A stretch of DNA of 38,525 nucleotides from contig JAFGGO010000050.1 in assembly GCA_016930515.1 (NCBI GenBank), forward strand, positions 1-38,525, read 5' to 3'. This stretch comes from Promethearchaeota archaeon. GTDB lineage: Archaea; Asgardarchaeota; Lokiarchaeia; Sigyniarchaeales; SOKP01. The position numbers were made by a program, and so were the translations under genes. A model generated the notes under the pieces. The model was not told the origin of the DNA. It did no database searches and saw nothing but the letters and a program-made list of their open reading frames with translations. Numbering within the stretch: position 1 is the stretch's first letter; the number at the start of each line of letters is the position of its first letter. Positions 24,734 to 33,200 of this stretch are shown piece by piece.

Positions 24734-26035
24734 CTATTCTTTTTTACCATTTTTTTTCTTTGGATTTGATGACAAGTCAGTTAAAAATGTTTGTATCTTC
24801 TTTTCTTTTGGGGATTGGACGCCTTTATTTCCAAGGCCCTTGAAAATTTCAGCCATTTCTTCCCGTTTTTGCTGCTTGTCGTTTTTACCTAAATCTTCCT
24901 GGCTTGGCATGTATCTATCAGCAATAACCGGTGCTCCTTCCTCTCCCTTTAATAATTTTCTCAAGTATTTCGGAAAATCCGTGGTTATTTGAAAATTAGT
25001 TTTTAATACGATATTATCTTTACCGTTTAATTGAATTTCTTCAATAAATTCGTGATTTTTCAAATAATCGATAGTTTTTACAAGAAAATCCTGATTTCGT
25101 TTCGGAATAATTTCATGTAATTGTTCTTTTAGAACCCTACCGTCCCTGAGTTTTGATAGAATATTATATTTTTTAGAGTCCGAGATGACTTGAAAAATTT
25201 GATAGGAATCTTCGTATAACTCTTCTTCTTTTTTTTTTTCGTGCTTGTTAAAAAAGTCAAGAATCCGGGGAAGTAATAAATCGTTAAGTTCGTCGTTCCG
25301 GTCAAAATTCTCGATAATACTAAGTGGTGGAATCCTTTCAGCATTCACTTCCTTTAGTAATAGGATGAATGTAGTCCAACCAATTTTGTTTTTAAATATA
25401 AATTTATTATCAACTAAAACATCGATCATTTCGTTAAAATTCTTATGAACAAAGTTGTTGTGAAACCATTCTGATAGACTTTCTAAAGTCATAGGCCCTT
25501 TTGAAAGCTTTTTCAGGGTTAAAAATATGTGATTTTTACTTAAAAGAGAAGCAATGATTTCTTCTTCGCTTTTTTCTCGCGTGTCCTCCTTTATTGTTCT
25601 AAATAAATCTTGAATATTTGATTTCATTAACTCGTGATTTTCGATGATAGTTTCCTTGAATTCCTCGTAGTTTGAAATGTCATTTATGTAGAAAGCAGCA
25701 TATATTTCCTCATTTGCTTGGAGTGTTTTTGCAAAGTCAGAAAGTAATTGTGATATATTTTGTTCTATATCGATGTTGGTTTGCTGGTCGAAGATTACTG
25801 AAACCATTAACATGTCCCTGTTTCCTCGGGCCCATTCTGATGGAATCTCGAAGTAGTAATTCATGGAATAGGTATTTTCAAATGAATGGGTGAAAAAACC
25901 CTCGTTGAAAGTTTGGTCCATTATATTTGCGATTCTCACTGATAAATCTTGGTCTAATCCAGACTCAGGATATGTGTAAATGTTAATCGGGCCAATTTTT
26001 CTATGAAAATACGATAAAGCAACGACAATTTTCAA
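24734..26035 (-). CDS. Protein with possible longin-like N-terminus and winged-helix segments
   Basis: A 433-residue soluble protein. Residues 1-120 read like a longin/profilin-type fold: strand IVVALSYFHRKIGPINIYTYP, a helix through VRIANIMDQTF, strands MNYYFEIPSEWARG and DMLMVSVIFD, a long helix, then strand EEIYAAFYI. Two winged-helix-like segments follow (ILLTL-type helix near 175-230, and VISDSKKYNILSKLRDGRV near 290-350). The last 60 residues are charged and disordered, ending in a lysine-rich tail. Longin domains bind small GTPases and are abundant in Asgard archaea; a winged helix attached to one could couple GTPase signals to DNA or to complex assembly. The fold call is by eye. It is first in a two-gene run with the small winged-helix gene. 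Confidence 0.6.
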   Translation of the reverse strand: MKIVVALSYFHRKIGPINIYTYPESGLDQDLSVRIANIMDQTFNEGFFTHSFENTYSMNYYFEIPSEWARGNRDMLMVSVIFDQQTNIDIEQNISQLLSDFAKTLQANEEIYAAFYINDISNYEEFKETIIENHELMKSNIQDLFRTIKEDTREKSEEEIIASLLSKNHIFLTLKKLSKGPMTLESLSEWFHNNFVHKNFNEMIDVLVDNKFIFKNKIGWTTFILLLKEVNAERIPPLSIIENFDRNDELNDLLLPRILDFFNKHEKKKEEELYEDSYQIFQVISDSKKYNILSKLRDGRVLKEQLHEIIPKRNQDFLVKTIDYLKNHEFIEEIQLNGKDNIVLKTNFQITTDFPKYLRKLLKGEEGAPVIADRYMPSQEDLGKNDKQQKREEMAEIFKGLGNKGVQSPKEKKIQTFLTDLSSNPKKKNGKKE

Positions 26036-26241
26036 TTCGTAGATCTCCCTTGTTGTTAATGAATTTATGTTGCGTCAAGACCAAATATAAGCCAATATTA
26101 AAAATTATATAGTCAAATAAGCTATTTAATTTTTAGTTTTTAAAATCGATCCACATTCTTGTTTTAAATTTTTATATCTTAACATAAAAAATAAAAGGTA
26201 AAACCGCCATTCTATGGTTAAATTGAAGTGAGAATTTTGAT

Positions 26242-26988
26242 ATGTGTCCTATAAAATTAGTCGGGTTCGATTTGGATGATTGCCTCTTTGACTCGACGGG
26301 TTTGTCCGAAAGAGCCAGGATCAAAGGTATAGAGGCAATGTTGGAACTGGGCTTGAAAGTGGATTGCCATGAAGCAATAAAAATTATTCAAGAAATAGTC
26401 CAAGAATATAGTTCAAATTTTTCCAAGCATTACGATTATTTCATACGCCGCTTAATTCACCAAAAAAAAAGACTGGAAATATCGTTTAATGACCAATATA
26501 AATACATTGCAGCAGCAATTATTGCATATCACAAGGAAAAGGTGGAATCTGTCAGGCTTTACGATGATGTTGAGCCGTGCTTAATAAATTTAAAGAAAAT
26601 TGGATTAAAATCAATGATTATTAGCGATGGAGATCCTATCAAGCAAAATGAAAAGATTCTAAGACTTGGTCTCCACAAGCTCATTGACAACATTTTTATT
26701 TCTGACGAAATTGGAATTAAAAAACCCAATCCTCAATTATTCTTGTATGGCTTGAAAAAATCTGGAGTATCTGGACAAGAAGCCATTTATATTGGAGATC
26801 GAATAGATATGGATATAATACCAGCGAAATATAGCAAGATTCATACTGTTTATGTCCATAGAGGTGGAAAACACGATATAAAAAAGACTGGATTGAAAGT
26901 AACTAAAGATAAGGAACCCGATTATTATATATCGTCCTTCAACGAAATATTTCCGATTATAGATGAATTAAACGAAAAAATTCCTTGA
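26242..26988 (+). CDS. HAD-superfamily hydrolase
   Basis: A 248-residue haloacid dehalogenase-type hydrolase, probably a small-molecule phosphatase. FDLDD holds the nucleophile D10 and general acid D12, S128 lies in IISDGD, K161 in IGIKKPNP, and D186 in YIGDRIDMD for magnesium. Between residues 20 and 105 is a helical cap (C1 type). The layout resembles the archaeal TIGR02253-like group of HAD phosphatases. It is the first gene of a tight operon: the nitrilase starts four bases after its stop, then the Rag-like GTPase. The substrate cannot be deduced. Confidence 0.9.
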   Translation: MCPIKLVGFDLDDCLFDSTGLSERARIKGIEAMLELGLKVDCHEAIKIIQEIVQEYSSNFSKHYDYFIRRLIHQKKRLEISFNDQYKYIAAAIIAYHKEKVESVRLYDDVEPCLINLKKIGLKSMIISDGDPIKQNEKILRLGLHKLIDNIFISDEIGIKKPNPQLFLYGLKKSGVSGQEAIYIGDRIDMDIIPAKYSKIHTVYVHRGGKHDIKKTGLKVTKDKEPDYYISSFNEIFPIIDELNEKIP

Positions 26989-26992
26989 ACTT

Positions 26993-27805
26993 ATGAAAAT
27001 TGCTTGCATTCAGCCAGAAGTGGCTGCTACCCGTAATGAATGTTATACTAATGTTGAATCAATTATTCGAGACTTGACTGATCAATATGAAAATTGCGAT
27101 ATTGTTTGCTTGCCAGAAAGATGGACCCCTTATTCGATTGATGTTTTTAAAAATTTCCAACAGGAGAGGGGGGATGATTATCTTTTCGTAAAAAAATTAG
27201 CTAGGACCTATCGAATCAACCTTCTATCGGGGGGAATTTGGGAGAAAAGAGAATATTCTAAAAAGCCATTTGTGACATGTTATTTCTTTAACGATAAAGG
27301 AGAGGAGGTTACCCGTCAAGACAAGATTCACCTTTATGCCTATGAAAGAGGCATTTTTCAAGGGGGAAAAGAATTAAAGATAGTAAGATTTAAAGAGGTG
27401 AATTTTGCAATCTTGATCTGCTTTGATGTGGCGTTTTACGAAACCCCCCGATTAGCAGCAGAAAATGGTGCAGATCTCGTGTTTTCACCTACTCAAATTA
27501 GAGAAGAAGGATTATACAACTGGAATATTTATTTACAAGCGAGATCGCTCGAAAATCGAATGCCCATTGCTGCGTGCAATACACTTGGAAAAATAAATAA
27601 TAGAAATTTCCCAGGAAAAAGCAAGATTATTTCATTTTTGGAGGGAGATAGCACGCCTTCTAAGTTGCGCGTTTTAGAGGCACCTGAAAACCAAAGCGGG
27701 TTTATATACGACGATATCGATCTTGATTTTCCAAAAAAAATTCGATCCATTAGAATAAGCGAAAAAATCGAAAAAACCAAAATTATTATTAGTAAAATTA
27801 GTTGA
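26993..27805 (+). CDS. Carbon-nitrogen hydrolase (nitrilase superfamily)
   Basis: A 270-residue member of the nitrilase/omega-amidase superfamily, which hydrolyses amides or nitriles through a Cys-Glu-Lys triad. The triad is visible as E42 in LPERWTP, K111 in RQDKIHL and C143 in LICFDVAFYE. The N-terminal MKIACIQPEV strand and the NRMPIAACNTLG segment are also standard. The C-terminal 40 residues are basic. It starts four bases after the HAD gene and is followed 38 bases later by the GTPase gene, so the three should share a transcript. The substrate (omega-amide, carbamoyl compound or polyamine intermediate) is not evident. Confidence 0.9.
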   Translation: MKIACIQPEVAATRNECYTNVESIIRDLTDQYENCDIVCLPERWTPYSIDVFKNFQQERGDDYLFVKKLARTYRINLLSGGIWEKREYSKKPFVTCYFFNDKGEEVTRQDKIHLYAYERGIFQGGKELKIVRFKEVNFAILICFDVAFYETPRLAAENGADLVFSPTQIREEGLYNWNIYLQARSLENRMPIAACNTLGKINNRNFPGKSKIISFLEGDSTPSKLRVLEAPENQSGFIYDDIDLDFPKKIRSIRISEKIEKTKIIISKIS

Positions 27806-27843
27806 AAAGTATATCATAAATTTTAATCATTGATTTGAGTTGA

Positions 27844-28797
27844 TTGCTGATTTCGAAAGAAATTAAAAAAGTGCTATTTGTTGGACTTGACGACGGTGGA
27901 AAGACTTCGATAATGTATGTCCTCAATAAAAAGTTCAGCTTGCTCAGATCAATCAAACCAACGAAGAAAGCGAAAATAACTGCTCAAAAATTCTTACTGT
28001 TAGGTTTAGAGATTATTAACTGGGATTTGGGTGGACAAGAAAATTTCAGGAATATCTACCTTCAAAGATACGAGAAGTATTTTTCGGATGTTCAGACGAT
28101 CTTTTATGTTATCGATATTCAAGACACGCGCAGGTTTGAGGAAGCCAAGGAATATTTAAAATCGATAGTTGAAATTATGGTTCGCATGAAGCAAAAAGAC
28201 GCACATTTTTTAGTCTTGCTCCATAAATGTGATCCAGATATAAGAAACAACGAAGATACTGTGAAAAATTTAAAAGTTTTGCAAGAGCAAATTGAAAAAG
28301 CAAATCCTAATACTTCCTTTTTGTTTTACACGACATCGATATACGACGAACCGAGTTTGTACAAACCATTCTCAGACGGTGTAATTGCTTTTTCACATAA
28401 AGCGAAAATGGTAGAAACCTTGCTAAAGGATTATATGGGCAAATCCTTCAATAGTGCAACGGTCATTCTAGACGAACATAATTTTATCATTGCGAGCAGG
28501 GCAACAAAAACCGAATATGAGACTATATGTGAAGAGATCGCTCCGAGATTGACTCCAAGTATGGAAAAACTAGAAACACTAAACATTGATACGATTGATA
28601 TAGTTATTCGTTTTACATCTATCTTTCCCGAGTCTGACGAACATAGGGAGGGTATGGTGTTTTTAAAAAAAATAGACCTTAAGGAAGAACGGCTTTACTT
28701 GGTAGCTTTATGCTTGAACCATAAAGTCAAGACGAGATCCTATGACCTCCTTCCGCAGCTCGCGAGCAATCTAAGGGAACTTTTAGAAAGCTATTAA
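27844..28797 (+). CDS. Rag/Gtr-like small GTPase with C-terminal roadblock-like domain
   Basis: A 317-residue GTPase. The nucleotide motifs are GLDDGGKT (14-21), T40 as switch I threonine, DLGGQE (61-66), HKCD (127-130) and TSIYD (164-168). The HK-x-D form of G4 and the TSIYDEPSLYKPF stretch are hallmarks of Rag/Gtr GTPases, while the GGQE switch II is shared with Arf. Residues 200-317 form a second alpha/beta domain (SATVILDEHNFIIASRA and later strands) that resembles the roadblock C-terminal domain through which Rag proteins dimerise. In eukaryotes these proteins relay nutrient state to TORC1 on lysosomes; the archaeal role is unknown. The start is a TTG at 27844. It is last of three genes, after a phosphatase and a nitrilase, which might connect it to nitrogen metabolism (inference). 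Confidence 0.88.
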   Translation: MLISKEIKKVLFVGLDDGGKTSIMYVLNKKFSLLRSIKPTKKAKITAQKFLLLGLEIINWDLGGQENFRNIYLQRYEKYFSDVQTIFYVIDIQDTRRFEEAKEYLKSIVEIMVRMKQKDAHFLVLLHKCDPDIRNNEDTVKNLKVLQEQIEKANPNTSFLFYTTSIYDEPSLYKPFSDGVIAFSHKAKMVETLLKDYMGKSFNSATVILDEHNFIIASRATKTEYETICEEIAPRLTPSMEKLETLNIDTIDIVIRFTSIFPESDEHREGMVFLKKIDLKEERLYLVALCLNHKVKTRSYDLLPQLASNLRELLESY

Positions 28798-28819
28798 TTC
28801 ATAAGCGATAATTGCGTTT

Positions 28820-28890
28820 AGGAGCCCATTTTTGAGGCTTCTCTCTCTGGTTAATATATATATTTTTTAGATTTTTTTAAATTTATTTTT
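28820..28890 (+). terminator. Hairpin and T-rich tract after the GTPase operon
   Basis: AGGAGCC (28820-28826) pairs with GGCTTCT (28836-28842) with one G-T pair, and two T-runs follow at 28863-28878. In archaea T-rich tracts alone can terminate transcription, so the hairpin may be incidental. Confidence 0.4.
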
Positions 28891-28916
28891 ACTTCCATTG
28901 ACCTCTATCGGTGGGG

Positions 28917-28924
28917 TTTAAATA
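28917..28924 (+). promoter_or_regulatory. TATA element of the Orc1/Cdc6-like gene
   Basis: TTTAAATA preceded by a G-rich GTGGGG is a strong archaeal TATA-like element. It lies about 55 bases before the ATG at 28978 and just after the T-rich terminator region, so the Orc-like and smc genes are transcribed separately from the GTPase operon. Confidence 0.55.
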
Positions 28925-28977
28925 CTGCTGTTAAAAGAAACTTGTAAAGTATAAAATTAAATAAAAAATAATTGAAA

Positions 28978-30165
28978 ATGATTGCAAAACAAATGCAATA
29001 TGTTGGACCAAGAGCCATATTTGATCCCAATTTTGTTCCTCCAAAATTACTATATCGAAAAAAGGAAGAGGTTTCGATATATTCAATGTTGCGCGATTCA
29101 CTATCAGACAATTACAACATGAACATGTTATTTCAGGGGATAGACGGGATTGGAAAGAAAGTTCTCGTCCAAAAAGTAGTCAGGGACTTGATAAGCAAGG
29201 TCGAAGATGTTACTTCCGTAAGTAAATTCTGCGTAGACTGCAGGGAAAAAACTTTTGAAGACGTCCTTATTTCAATGCTCTCACAAATCTTAAAAAAATT
29301 GGATTTAAGCTTGGAAATGAACGCGGTACTTAATTCGACACCTTCTCGTCTTTGGACTCTTTATAAACTTGCGTGCAAAAAACTAGGCCGTACATCGCTC
29401 GTGATTCTTAATAACATCGAATATTTGAAACCAGAAAAATACAAAAAATTTCTCTCGAGCGCCAAGGAAATTAATGTGTCCTTAATTTCAACCGTAAATC
29501 GGATCTTGAGACCTTCCACAATCGACCTCCTCCCCGAATTTGATTTTAAAAAAAAACTTCGATTTTTCTCGTATAAAGAACTTAACTCAATTTTAAGACA
29601 AAGAGCGCGCTTAACATTTGCAAAGGAAATTGATAGAGATGTTATCGACTTTATTGCAGATGTTACCTTTGAACACCATATCCCTGTACCTGGAAAGGGG
29701 ATTGAAGTGTTTCGAGAATGTTATCCCCTTCTTAAATCAAATTCGACCATTGATTTAAACGAAATGCTTGATGTTTGCAAAAATCAGTTCGATTCCTTCC
29801 GAATGTCAGACGACTTTGGAGTACTTTCCTATCTCGCGGAAGAAGATCTCTTGACAATAATATTTCTTGATAATTTATCCAATCATTTCCTTAAAAAAGC
29901 AAAATTTTATGTTTCTTCTACCGAACTCCGGGAACTATACGATATTTCGTGTGAATCACTCGAATATAGGAAGAACACGCCCGAATACGATTCGTTAATT
30001 CATAAATTCGTAAATGTGGGGATTTTAAGCCTTTCTCGAAAACCACGCATCTCTCCCAATTACTCATTTAAAACAAGAAATGCGGTAGATAACGACTCGT
30101 ATTTCATGATAATTTGTCCACATCAGCTCAAATCCATCGTTGATGTCATCTTCGGAAAATTATAG
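28978..30165 (+). CDS. Orc1/Cdc6-like ATPase with degenerate nucleotide motifs
   Basis: A 395-residue protein with the Orc1/Cdc6 domain order. It has the entry segment FVPPKLLYRKKEEVSIY, a Walker A-like GIDGIGKK, a Walker B-position LVILNNIEYL, a sensor-1-like SLISTVNRI, the FFSYKELNSILRQRARLTF lid helix, and a C-terminal winged-helix region. In normal Orc1/Cdc6 the Walker A ends in GK(T/S) and Walker B in DE; here they are KK and NN, so ATP hydrolysis should be lost. It may still bind origin DNA, or act as a scaffold. Its partner could be the SMC encoded 105 bases downstream. I use the ATG at 28978; a TTG two codons upstream is possible. Confidence 0.72.
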   Translation: MIAKQMQYVGPRAIFDPNFVPPKLLYRKKEEVSIYSMLRDSLSDNYNMNMLFQGIDGIGKKVLVQKVVRDLISKVEDVTSVSKFCVDCREKTFEDVLISMLSQILKKLDLSLEMNAVLNSTPSRLWTLYKLACKKLGRTSLVILNNIEYLKPEKYKKFLSSAKEINVSLISTVNRILRPSTIDLLPEFDFKKKLRFFSYKELNSILRQRARLTFAKEIDRDVIDFIADVTFEHHIPVPGKGIEVFRECYPLLKSNSTIDLNEMLDVCKNQFDSFRMSDDFGVLSYLAEEDLLTIIFLDNLSNHFLKKAKFYVSSTELRELYDISCESLEYRKNTPEYDSLIHKFVNVGILSLSRKPRISPNYSFKTRNAVDNDSYFMIICPHQLKSIVDVIFGKL

Positions 30166-30259
30166 CAATTGATATTTCTCTTCATAATATTTTTCCTAAA
30201 ACTTTTTTTAAAAAATCTGCTATATTCATATTATCATAATGGACTAAGTGTTGAAAAAT

Positions 30260-30264
30260 GGAGG
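30260..30264 (+). promoter_or_regulatory. smc: Ribosome binding site that fixes the smc start
   Basis: GGAGG lies six bases before the TTG at 30271. The frame is open upstream to 30169, but that 34-codon extension is hydrophobic, unlike any SMC N-terminus, and the GGAGG falls inside it. Confidence 0.65.
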
Positions 30265-30270
30265 CTTATT

Positions 30271-33200
30271 TTGACCTGGATTTCTAAAATCTCCATGTCG
30301 GGATTCAAATCGTTTGGAGAAAGAACGGTAACAATCAGACTTTCGAGCGGATTTACTTGTATCGTTGGTCCGAACGGAGCAGGAAAGTCAAATATCATTG
30401 ACGCCCTTTGTTTTTGCTTGGGTAGGTTAAGTAAAAAAACAATGAGGGCAAAAAGTTTAGAAGACCTCATCTTTGCGGGAGCGAAGGGAAAAAACCCATC
30501 CAATCGAGCATCTGTTACTATTTATTTTGATAATAGGGAAAAACTATTTCCAGGAGAAGGTGATTCTTTTAGCATAACGAGGACGATCAAGAGAGGTGGT
30601 GGTGGTGGCTACAAGATGAACGGTGAAAAAGTCACTCGCCAGCAGATTCTCAACGCCTTAGCAGCAGCGAACATTGACCCTGAAGGAAGCAACCAATTTG
30701 TCCTCCAAGGTAAGATCGTCGAGCTCACGCATATGAATGCCGAAGATAGACGCAAGTTTATCGAGGAACTCATTGGACTTCAAAAATACGACGATATGAA
30801 GAATGCAACCATGAAAGAACTGGAAAAGGCGGAGCGAGATCTCGGTCAATTTGAAGCCATATTCAAGGAAGTTTCAACCCAACTCCAAAAAGTCGAAAAA
30901 GAAAAAAACGATGCTCTTGCTTGGAAGGAATTAGAAGAAAAAATAAATTTATATAACGCTCAACTTATCGCTATAAAGATCACTAAGCTCAGGAAAGAAG
31001 AAGACGAGCTCGAAGCCAGTATCGAGGAATCTCAAAAAGTTATTGAAGAACTCGAGGAAAAAATCACGCATCAAGAGGATCTCATGAAGCAAGAATCCTT
31101 AGTAATGGATGGCATCCAAAGTACCATTACTGAAAAGGAAAACGAGCGAGAACAGATAAAAGAAAGCATAACGCAGATAAAAACGCAATTATCCTCCAAT
31201 AAAACAACATTGAGTTACTCCAAAAACACCATTGAAAAACTCACGCAGGACATTGAAAACCTGAAAAGTAAGCAAATTGTACTTGAAGAGGGTCAAACTC
31301 TTGATGGGCTTATTGAAAACGCTTCTAAGGAAAACGAAAATATTGAAAATAACATCGAAACCGCTAAACAAGAAATAGAGAAGAGCCAGGAAAGCCAAGC
31401 GGAGTTTGATTCAAAGATCAAGAGTAGCGAAAGCGATAAGTCCAACTTGAAAGCAGAAATCTCGAAGATAAAACAGAAAATATCATCAAACAACGCTCAG
31501 ATTAAAATTCTAAGGGAAAATATCGTCAAGAACGAGTCAAAAAGAGAGAAACTCCAACAAGAGCTCGATCGACTCAAGGGAGATGCCGAGGGGATTGACG
31601 AGGCAATAAAGCAGGCAAGAGATGTTGAAAACTCTATTAGAAAAAATATAGATGATCTAAACAAGAAGGTATCAGAAGAAAATCAGAAACAAAAAGACCT
31701 TGAACGAAAAATAAACGATACACAGGAAAAAAAAAACCAACTGGCAAGAAAGATCTCAGACTTTCAAGCTACGCTTTCTTCTGCGAACACGGAAGTAAAA
31801 ATGAACCTCGACCGGATTGAGAACCTTAACAAGCAAAAAGCGTCCATTGAGGCGAAGATAAAGGACTTAAGTAAGGGAAAAGATTCCGAAGAGGCGTTAA
31901 AAGCCTTACTCAAGGAGAAGGAAGCGATAACATCCGTACTGGGGGGGTTGAAACAAAGGGCTAAAGAAGAAGACTCCGTTTTTAGGAAAAACGAGAAAGA
32001 ACTGGAACTCAAGGAGATGCAACAGTCAGCATTGATTACTGAAATCAACGATCATAAGGGTAAGATTAATAACATTAATACCGAACTCAAATTGCTCAAG
32101 AAAGAATACACGGGGCTAGAACGAGAAAAAAAAGACTTAGAGATGAAGGTTGACTCAATTAGTAAGACGAATACGACTATTGAATCGGAATTTGAAACGC
32201 TCAATATTAAAAAGGACAACATCACTCGAAGAATAGAGGAATTAAATGAGGAAAAGAATGGAGTGCTAAAGCGCATTGAAAGCTCCGAAGAGGATTACGA
32301 GCGCAACAAGGACGACATTTCTGGCGTCCTTCAAATCCTTAACATGCTTACTCAGAACATCAGCATTTCCGTTGACTCCATCAAGGGGGACATACAACTT
32401 TCAAATGCCGAATCTATAGAAGTATCAGCGGGAAAGTTCCGAGATTTTATTAAGGACATCATCGAGATTATGAGAACTTTACAGGATGTAGATGTTGACG
32501 CCAAGGAAGGGGATGAGTCTGGAATGCTCCTTAATTCCATTGTAACTACTTTAAATATATTTACGGAAAACGCAGATGGCACCATTGAACAGCTCATTGA
32601 GAAGGTTAAACTTTCGTCTGATGTTGCCATTCAAGAATCTACTTCAAAATTCGACACGTTCGTTCAGGACTTGATGGATATCTTACAAACAGTTCCTATT
32701 TCGCTCAAGAAGTTAACATTGTCGAAAGGCCAGGAACTTTACAAGCAACTCGAGGAGATCTCTGATAGCATCAAGTCGCAATCGGACGATCTGACTGAAG
32801 TCGAAAAGAAAAGGACCGAACTTGACATCAAGCTCAAGCACGACACGGAGAATCTTTTAGCGTATAAAAGAAGGCTTGAAGAAATCGACAAGAGGATACA
32901 AGACCTCAACGCAAAGATCGCTAAGTCGGATGATGAAATAAACGAGAGGGCAGAAAGCGTCAATAATAAGCAGGAGGACGTCCAAAAGTTCGAGAACGAT
33001 GTCATGGCCCTCAAGAAAACGAAAGAAGAATATTGGGAGAAAATCTCTAAAATCCAAGAAGAAATCGACGCCAAACAAAAGGAATTCGATGAATTCCAAA
33101 ACAAACTCCAAGAACTTAAGGGTATTCAAAATCTATTCGAACGAATTGACGAGATTAACGAAAATATTGGTGCTCTCAATACCACGATAGAGGAAAAGAA

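Noticed and set aside
30169..30270. Upstream extension of SMC with a hydrophobic N-terminus
   Set aside because: SMC proteins start directly at the head strand; the GGAGG at 30260-30264 points to the TTG at 30271, and the extension is AT-rich intergenic sequence.
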